Below are positions 56,400 to 64,000 of a stretch of DNA of 64,000 nucleotides, piece by piece (the stretch's first letter is position 1; every line of letters begins with the position of its first letter). Source of the DNA: Turbatrix aceti (taxonomy: Eukaryota; Nematoda; Chromadorea; Rhabditida; Panagrolaimidae). Position numbers and translations under genes: made by a program. The notes below the pieces were generated by a model. That model saw only the letters and a program-made list of their open reading frames with translations. It ran no database searches and was not told the DNA's origin. Location: assembly GCA_963969345.1 (NCBI GenBank), contig OZ017766.1, positions 6,014,001 to 6,078,000 on the forward strand. The letters are read 5' to 3'.

Positions 56400-58604
56400 T
56401 TAACAGACCTTGGGCGGGGTGGTGGGGGCCGCCTTTTTCTTCCGGTTGTTGGATGCCGACGTTGGGGGCTTCGGTGGTTTCGCCGCCGCCGCCGCCGCCG
56501 CCACCGTCGCTGACTCAGGCCGTCCTCGACGTTTCGTATTCGTCGCCGGTGTATTTTTCGCTGGTCTTTTCGGTATTTGTATTGCCACTGCTCGCATCGG
56601 AGTGATCTCCTGTTCTTCTTCGGGTTCAGAATCCATGACGATCGTAGAATTCATCGCATTTTCGGCGCTACGATCTTTATCGTGATCGTTGGATCGCTCC
56701 GTGATAGCAGGAAACGATTGATTTGGCCTAAATTTTGATTTTTACATCACAAATGGCCAAAAACCAACTTTTACACCACGGATACCCCAAAAATAACCAA
56801 AACTCACCGTGAAGCAGCGGGTTTGCGTTTCTTGAGCTTCTTGACTCTGTCATTCCACGTATCCATGGCATAGTTGAGGTCAACATCCGGCCCAGACGTG
56901 TACCCGTCTCGGTCAGGCACAAAAAGTGGATTGGACGTCGCGTGGCACCATTGCATGAGAATTTCCTTCGTTCGTTTCTTGAACTTTTTCAGTTCGAGTC
57001 GGGTGTACTTCCGGACAGCGAGGCCATCGGGTGGGACGTTTTCGGAGAGATGGGCAACTTCGGCGGATGAAAATAAGTCCATAACGTCGTCGTAATCCTA
57101 AAAAAAGGGGGGTTTTGAGGAACAATTCATGAAAAGTCGATATTGAGGGGTAAAATAACTTTTTTTTGTAAAATTGGCGAAAACGCAATTTTGCAAGATA
57201 AAAAATTTTTTTTTGGGAAAAAAGTCATAAAAACGCGATTTTTGATAGGTAAAAACAGTTTTTTTGGCTAAAATTAACAAAAAAAAGATTTGTGAGGACA
57301 AAAACAAATTTTTAGGCCAAAACAAATAAAATCAAAAATTCCCGATCAAAAAACTCACAATGCCAGGCGTTGCGTTGTAAACGGCGTAAAAAGACTTCAA
57401 CAGTGCCATTTCGTCTTCCGGGTTGTCCGACAGCAGCTGACCCAGGTGGCCTTTCTTGTTTTGGAAATTTACGGTCCCTGAAATCAATTGAACGTTTTCA
57501 AACGCATGGAAAACATAGAAAAACAACTTACTCGACATAAGAGTCAAGTTATCCTGCCGACGAGCCAGAGAACGGGAGTTTCGGGTGCCATTGTGGTCAG
57601 CCAGGGGCCTTGAACCCGCAGGTACCAGAGCACGCGAGCTCCTGGATGGCATGCCTATATCAGGTCCGGGAACGGCATCAGTCGGCGGTGGCGGCGGAAG
57701 TAACTGTGGATAGCAGCTCAGATTTTGCATAGCGATCGATATGACGGGGTCGTGGCAGATGAAGTTGTCGAGGGCTGGAAAAAAGGGTATAAAATAAGGA
57801 AAAACATTTTTTCGGATGAAAAACACGAACTAAAAAAAACCTATAAAAAATCCCAAAAATTGGCAAAACCATGGTTTTTGTATTTTTTTAAACGTAACAA
57901 AAAGTCAAAACGTTCACAAAAATACAAAAACTTTTTTTTTGGATAAATAGATGTCAAAACGTCAACAAAATCCAAAAAAAACCAAAAAATGGCAAAAACG
58001 TGATTTTTTGAGTGTAAAAAAATCTCAAAAACAATTTTTTTTGTAAAAAACGACAAACATAAAAAAATATCAAAAAAGTAACCAAAATCTGGCAAAATTG
58101 TGTGTTTTTGGAGTAAAAATGACGTCAGAATCCCAAAAACTGTCAAAAACGTGTTTTCTGTTGTAAAAAACGTCAAATCCCTAAAATTCCCCCAAAAAAC
58201 TCACTGTAACGATGAAAAGTCATGAGATGAAGTCGATACTCATCCTGCGCTTTCCTGACCGTATCCTGTACGTTGACGGGAAACATCTCGGTCCGATCAA
58301 ACCAGAGATTTCGCTGAGCATTGTACTCCGGCATCGAACTCCGCATCCGTCGAACATTTCGTCTCAGAAAAGCCACGCCACCCGTATCATGGTCTGTGAG
58401 CTCCACGATAGCTAGCCTCTGACTCGCGGCATAGGCGCGTTCGGAGAGGACGTTGACGACAGCGTTGACGCGAGAAACTCTTTCGCGGTAGGCTGGACAG
58501 TCTCGGGCCGGGTATCCATCGGCTTCGTAGCAGCTACACGCCTTGTCATATCGCCAGGGGCGTGGGCGACGATCGGCAAACTTGTAACGAAAGTACGGCA
58601 TCAA
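56400..58604 (-). CDS. unrecognised nuclear-looking protein with AT-hook-like motif
   Basis: Five in-phase minus-strand exons: 58205-58604, 57532-57774, 57359-57477, 56808-57097 and 56400-56727, about 459 aa. No family recognised. The N-terminal third contains a Cys group (CSCYEADGYPARDC) and Arg-rich helices. The middle has a Pro run (PPPPPTD). The fourth exon is rich in Lys/Arg helices and contains NPLFVPDRDGYTSG. The tail is acidic, then Lys/Arg-rich with KRRGRPES, an AT-hook-like core, and eight consecutive alanines. Together this suggests a DNA- or chromatin-associated protein, but that is a compositional inference. It is divergent from rpl-33. Confidence 0.65.
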
Positions 58605-58871
58605 TCGGAAAGCGCGTCGAGAACGGACAAAAATTTGAAAAGCACCTCCTCCTCCTCAAAAAGCGAGATGCCGCAAAATGCGCACGCGCTTGAATTGTGC
58701 ACGAAAAAACTTTCACCACGAACGAGTGTCCGGTACTGTGCGTACGCATTTGCAGACTCGTTCTCTCTCTTTTTGCTCGTTTTTCTTCTTTTTCAACCGT
58801 TTTTGCCGTTTTCGCGTTTGTTATCTCTTATTTTGGCTTTTAATTGTTCGCAATTCATTTAGGTAAGTAGA
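58605..58871. promoter_or_regulatory. bidirectional promoter with rpl-33
   Basis: 267 bp between divergent start codons; pyrimidine-rich (TTCTCTCTCTTTTTGCTCG, 58760 region) as in many ribosomal-protein promoters or TOP leaders. Confidence 0.5.
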
Positions 58872-59367
58872 ATGTCTCGTCAACACGGTCCTGCCCCTCC
58901 CAAGAGGTGAGTTTCGAGCTTTTTGATGGTTTTTATACCACTTTTGCCAGTTTTTCTATAAAAACGCGTATTTTGCTCTCTTTTAGGCTCTACGTTCGCG
59001 CGATCTTCACTGGCTTCAGACGCGGTCTGCGTAACCAGCACGATCATACTTCCCTGCTCAAGCTCGAGGGAGTTCACACGCCGCAGGAAGCCAAGTGGTA
59101 CCTCGGCAAACGCGCTGTCTACGTCTACAAGGGAGTCAACAAGACGACGACCAAGAACGGCAACAAGACCAACGTCCGCGCTATCTGGGGCCGTATCACC
59201 CGACCTCATGGTAACTCCGGCGCTGTTCGTGTCAAGTTCGACCACAACCTGCCTCCCAAGGCTATCGGTGAACGCGTCCGAGTCGTAAGTTTTTTGCTTT
59301 CACTTTTTGGGGGCATTTTTTGATGTTTTTCTTCACTTTTCAGCTCCTTTACCCCAGCAACATCTAA
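58872..59367 (+). CDS. rpl-33: 60S ribosomal protein eL33 (L35A)
   Basis: Three exons, 58872-58906, 58987-59284 and 59344-59367, 118 aa. Highly conserved eL33 content: LYVRAIFTGFRRGLRNQ, ALLKLEGV-type segment (SLLKLEGVHT), WYLGKRAVYVYK, IWGRITRPHGNSGAVR, the KFDHNLPPKAIG block and the C-terminal LYPSNI. Component of the large subunit near the exit side. The last exon is only 24 nt, stop included. Length is normal for a metazoan with a short N-terminal extension. Confidence 0.97.
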
Positions 59368-59587
59368 GAAAGTGGCCTGAACTCGTTTTTTCTCCACTTT
59401 TCTGTTTCGTTTCGTTGGTTTTTGTTTTCTCTTATAAAGGTAATGTTTATTTGGCCGTCTCGGGACTACGCAGCACGTCACAGAAGATGTGAGAAATGAG
59501 ATCTGGGGAAATCGATAGATATTCATTCATTCATTCAAGTTTTATACTATTTTTTTTTGGTTCGTTAGAAATTGAATTGCCAGTTAG

Positions 59588-62500
59588 TTAATCAATATTT
59601 TCGGCGTGATGGTATTGTTTCCTGTGCGCGTAGTCTGTATTGTCGTCATTCAAACGCGAAGACTCGAAATCAATAGTTGGGCCGGAAATTGTCGGGCCGA
59701 TGAGGAGTGTTTCGCGATCCGCCGATGGCAAAGTCACGTCGCCCCTCAGCGCAGTTTGGATCATGTGAACGACTGAGAATTCAGAAACTCCAGGATTCAC
59801 GACCGCCGATTTTTTGCCAATTTGATAGTACAGCAGAATAATTGCGACAAGGTGCGCAACACTCATCCAGAAATTAATTAGGAAACATATGAGTACGTTG
59901 ATGACCGCTCCGATGAGTGCGACGTAGCGATTGGTGAATGGGGAGTAAAAGTCATCTGCAAAATTTTGGTTTGAGTGCTCGTCCTGCTGTCGCTCGGGAA
60001 AAAGTGCGTCGAGATCATTCCGAGCGGCGATGTTATGGCTGGATCCGTAATCGCGCTTTGGCTGTTGTTCGCCCTGAATCTGTGTCTTGATTTCCTTGAG
60101 ATCCGTAGACATGGCCAGGGAGACGTAGGCATAGTTGACGGCAGCGTAGGTGCAGAGGAAGGGCAAAGTTGAGAGGATAGCCAGGTAGTTGAGATCTCCG
60201 ACGAGCACGAAGACGACGGAGATCGTCGTGAAGACAAAGGTAGCACGGACAGGGTTGTTGTTGGCACCCTCGCCCACTGCCAGGGCGTTGAGGGACGGAA
60301 TGAAGCCTTCTGCTGCGATTCCCTGAAAAACGTAAAAAATTATGGGATTAGGTGGTTGTGAAAAAATTTTTTTTATTTTTTATGAAAAAAAAAATGTTTT
60401 GAAATTTTTTCATAAAAAATGAGGCATTTACAGCAGAGTTACAATCGCCTAAAGCCGCTTTTTGCCATTTTGACGATTTTTGGCACGTTGTAGCAAAAAA
60501 ACTTCGGCATTTTCAAAGTCAGGATACAAAACGATCGACGCAATTTTTGATGGATAATCCGAGAAAAATATAAAAATATAGAGTTATCACTATAAAAAAT
60601 GCCGAAACAGATGTTTCCATTGTGAACATTTTTTAAATACGACTTTCGGCATTTTTTTAAAGTGGTAACCCTATATTTTTATATTTTTCTCAGGTTCTCC
60701 GTCAAAAATCACGTCGATCAAAATGTACCCTGGCTTTTTGAATGCCGTAGTTTTTTTAGCTATAACGTGCCAAAAATCGTCAAAAATGGCAAAAACGTGA
60801 TTTCAGGTTATTGTAACTCTGCCAGCAAATGCCGCAGGGAGGTGAATTTTACGGTAAAACCTTTCATAGCCATTTTTGGTTGGAAAGTGTTACCTGAAGG
60901 ACCCTAGGCGTCCCGATGAGACCGGCAGTGAGAGACGACAGCGATGAGATATAGATACCAGAGAGGAAGAGCAGCCCTGTCAGCGAGACGCTCTCGCCCA
61001 CCATGGTGTCGCAGAGGAGGATCGCCCGGTCAACAGACGCCCCAAAGGTGAGGATAAAAGCGCAGCAGCCGACGGCACTGACGCCAATCGCTGAGAGCTC
61101 TCCTTTTGCGATATTCTTATAGGGATTCTGGAGATCACTGCCCATGTTGACGCCCGCGAGGACGCCGAGGAAGTTGGCGAAGAGGATGCCAAAGAGGCTG
61201 AAGAAGGTCTGGGGCCGGGGCTCGTATTGGTAGCCGAGTTGCTTGCAGTCGATCTGGTCGTAGTGAGAAGGCCAGTTCGCAGACAGTTGAGTCGAGTTCC
61301 ACCCACTGATGCCGTTGACCTGCTTGGACGTCAGCATGCCTCCCAGCACGAGGTCGCTCGCTGCGATGCCCACGCAGATGAGAAGCACGGTCACGGCACG
61401 GACTGCGTGCTGGACCCCTGCTACGTTGATTGCTGGAAAACGATGAGGTTTAGAGAATGTTGATGGGTTTTTAGCTTTCCTAACAAATTTTAAAATTTTT
61501 CCAAAAGGTGGATTTTACGATGAAAAGTTTTTATCGTAAAATTCACCTGTCTGAAGGCATTTACTGGCAGAGTTACGATCGCATGATATAGCTTTATTGA
61601 CGGTTTTTGGCACGTTGTTGCTAAAAAACTACGGTATTTCAAAAATTAGGGTACATTTTGATCGACGTGATTTTTGATGGAGAATCCGAGGAAAATATAA
61701 AAATATAGGGTTATCACCTTGAAAATGCCGAAACAAATGTTGCAATTGTGACATTTAAAAAATGCAGTTTTCGGCATTTTTCAAGGTGATAGCGCTATAT
61801 TTTCATATTTTTCCCGGATTCTCCATCAAAAATCATGTCGATCAATTTGTACTCCGGTTTTGGAAATGCCATAGTTTTTTTAGCTACAGCGTGCCAAAAA
61901 TCGTCAAAAATGGCCAAAACGCTATTTCAGGTGATTGTTACTCTGCCAGTATATAGATGCCTCAGGCAGGTGAATTTTACAGTAAAATTTTTTGTAGTGA
62001 AAGGCGCTTGCCCACAAAACTTAATCGTAAACAACGGATTCAACTAAAACCGACAATTTCTCTATTTTTTTGTTTTTTTTTTCTGGATAAAATTGTTCGT
62101 CTGAAAAAAAAACAAACAAAAGAAAAATTGCTGCTTTTGTCGAGCTAGTTATTTGTTAGTCAGCAATTGCAATTCAGTTTTCATTGCTGCTAGGCACCTT
62201 ATTTGAAGCGTAAGAAGCCCACAAAAACTGTTTATTGCCTGCCCCAGGGTTTTTTTTGCAAAAAAAAAGAAAAAAATTTGGTTGCAGAAAAATGGGTTTT
62301 TTTGACAAAAATTTAATTATGTACACGTTTCGTTTCATCTTTTTTTTTGCACATCCCGGGTGATTATTTTAGCTTCTTCATGCCCATGGGCAGTAAATGC
62401 TCATCCGCTTGGAATGGCACTGCCTGTCAAAAAAAACACAGCTTTTGACAGACAAATGCCAAAACGGAAAAAAAACGTAGAATTAATTATGTATTTAATT

Positions 62501-63121
62501 AATTAAATATTTAAATAAAATATTTATTTACAAACCCGTAACACCAGCTATCGTAACGATGGATACCGCCTTGATGACCAAATCGCTTTCTGAGTTGAAC
62601 AATCGCGCCACGGATTCACCGAATCCGACAGCGACGAGCGAGGATCCGACAGCCTGGCCAAAAACGTAGACCAGACTGATGGCACCACCCACCTGGCTGC
62701 CGAGGACGTGGGAGATGAGGAAATAAATTCCACCTGACTGGACCTGGCATCGCTGGCAGATACCGATCGCGGAAAAGACGGTAATGAGGACGATGAGCAC
62801 GCTAACAGCCAGAAGACCCAGGGCGCCGCTGACACCCGCGGTGCCAACGATCCATCCAAGACGGAGGAAAACAACGATGCCAAAAATATTGACAAGAACC
62901 GTGACCATGACGGTCGGCGTGCCAAAAGAGAGCCTTTCATCGAGATTCAGAGATTTCTGCCACCATGGACCGGTATCGACGCCTCCACGTTGTTGGTCGG
63001 TCGCGAAGAGGGAGTCATCGGGGTCGATCGTTGTCGCCGTCGTCGCCGCACTCGTCATGGCTGCTGGGGCTGACGACTGGTTGACTGGACTGCAGAGAAG
63101 TGCCACGCGAGGAGTCGCCAT
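59588..63121 (-). CDS. SLC12A8: SLC12A8-type cation-chloride cotransporter family protein
   Basis: Three minus-strand exons, 62536-63121, 60894-61432 and 59588-60322, phase-consistent, about 619 aa. An N-terminal cytosolic region precedes SFGTPTVMVTVLVNIFGIVVFLRLGW, the first helix of the APC-type core. Then come VQSGGIYFLISHVLG and VYVFGQAVGSS, the middle exon with LFGILFANFLGVLAGVNMGSDL and GTPRVLQ, and the last exon with IAAEGFIPSLN and more helices. These blocks fit SLC12A8 better than NKCC or KCC. The C-terminus is short. Loop sequence between helices 5 and 6 is shorter than in long SLC12 members. Introns hold repeat copies 4 and 5. Start taken as the first ATG; one at about 63058 is possible. 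Confidence 0.85.
60385..60870. repeat. palindromic non-autonomous element, copy 4
   Basis: Same family as 8405-8902, centre near 60625. It lies within the second intron of the SLC12A8-type gene. Confidence 0.82.
61508..61996. repeat. palindromic non-autonomous element, copy 5
   Basis: Most complete copy: both ends have TTTTAC..GTAAAA with an adjacent AATTCACCTG/CAGGTGAATT inverted pair. It lies within the first intron of the SLC12A8-type gene. The rest of that intron (61997-62535) is AT-rich without features. Confidence 0.85.
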
Positions 63122-63917
63122 GAGAAAACGAACGAACGAGCGAGCGCGCGCCGCCCGCAGCAGCGTGCGCGAATGAATCGATAACCACGCCGCCGCCGCC
63201 CAAGGCCAGAGCCAGAGCCAGAGTCGCTAGCTGGGTAGCTAGCCTGCCCCCCCTCCCCCCTCGTAGAAAGCCACGTAGCCTGGCATGGCAGTGTAAGACT
63301 CACGCAATTTTTTGGAGACTCTGAAGTGAAGTGGACACCAAAAATAGAATTTGACTGAAATAAATAGAAACTGTCGCCGCCGCTAAAAACTGGACAAGGA
63401 CATGATTGGGTTTTTTGAAACAAAAAAATGCAAAGAAAGTATAAAATGGCTATTTTTTTCATTTTTGGCACTTTTTTTTAGGGTCACTAAATAATTTTGG
63501 CACAAAAATTAGAAAAAAATTGTTTACAAGTGCCAAATTTGTTTTTGCAAAGGTTCAATGTTCAGTCAACTTTTTTTACACCCCCGGGGTTTCAGCTGTT
63601 TGTTATGCCGATTCAAAAATTTGCAGTCGACTGCACATGTTTTTTCCATCAAGGTTTTTTAGGCAACAAGTTGTCTCACGATTTGTAGCCCCCTTTCATC
63701 GGCACATCAGCACGTCAGCCAGCTGGGTGAGCTGCAACGACGGCGATTAGCCTAATTTACCCCACTCAGCCATGGCCTACGGCACTTTCTGAGACGTTGT
63801 CTTTTCCGGCGCGCTGCTGTGTAAGATGTCGTTTTTGAGGAAGACAATGGACGGGACGGGACGTGAACGGAAAATGTCATGGGCCGTCGAGGGTTTTTTG
63901 GTTTTGTAGATATTTAC
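63122..63917. promoter_or_regulatory. upstream region of the SLC12A8-type gene
   Basis: Contains a GC-rich block with GCGCGC and GAGCCAGAGCCAGAG repeats (63130-63270), then AT-rich DNA. No supported gene. Confidence 0.45.
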
Positions 63918-64000
63918 TCTGTTGGTTTTGCTTAATGACGGCGAAGTCAATATTGGGGGCTGAAGTGTCCTTGAAGCTCATGTCAGAGCCGATTTGGGAA
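63918..64000 (-). CDS. possible partial exon at the right edge
   Basis: The minus-strand frame includes SDMSFKDTSAPNIDFAVIKQ and ends at a plausible donor (A/GTAAATATC at 63917). There is too little sequence to name a product, and it could be chance. Confidence 0.3.

Noticed and set aside
1..64000. CRISPR arrays or bacterial operons
   Set aside because: None seen; introns and gene content are eukaryotic.

Overview
The window reads as nuclear DNA of a nematode. Coding exons are interrupted by short introns with TTTTCAG-type acceptors, genes are compact on both strands, and the recognisable genes are nematode-like: an hnRNP of the squid/SQD-1 type, eL33, cysteine dioxygenase, a CYP33-type P450 cluster and an SLC12A8-type transporter. 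I do not assign a genus.

Layout. 1-11.5 kb: a BTB protein (partial), a conserved-looking unknown, sqd-1-like hnRNP, a small single-pass membrane protein and a TRM10 tRNA methyltransferase. 11.9-26.8 kb: three tandem paralogues encoding membrane-anchored proteins with a SEA-like domain, Thr/Ser-rich mucin-like linkers and one to eight von Willebrand A-like domains. An intron of the first one holds an RNase MRP RNA gene. 27.2-29.0 kb: cdo-1 and a REEP/TB2/DP1 protein. 29.2-47.3 kb: four tandem CYP33-like P450 genes, split between the second and third by a 10.3-kb element with terminal inverted repeats. That element is Polinton/Maverick-like: it carries a zinc-ribbon/integrase/chromodomain protein, a double-jelly-roll capsid-type protein, a viral envelope-type glycoprotein and a spliced retropepsin gene. 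No DNA polymerase B or packaging ATPase was found, and it is riddled with nested repeats, including a SINE with a 12-bp target duplication. 48.1-55.0 kb: a weakly supported minus-strand gene whose large intron holds a 5.1-kb composite Ty3/gypsy element with two LTR types and one outer TACC duplication. 56.4-63.1 kb: an unknown nuclear-looking protein, rpl-33 and an SLC12A8-type transporter. A partial exon may lie at the right edge.

A palindromic non-autonomous repeat of 0.4-0.5 kb occurs five times, four of them inside introns. Several conserved genes (TRM10, cdo-1, the fourth P450) carry single extra bases that break an otherwise conserved frame, which suggests consensus insertion errors or recent decay. 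Exon boundaries were read by eye from splice consensus and phase, and domain names rest on motif recognition, not searches.
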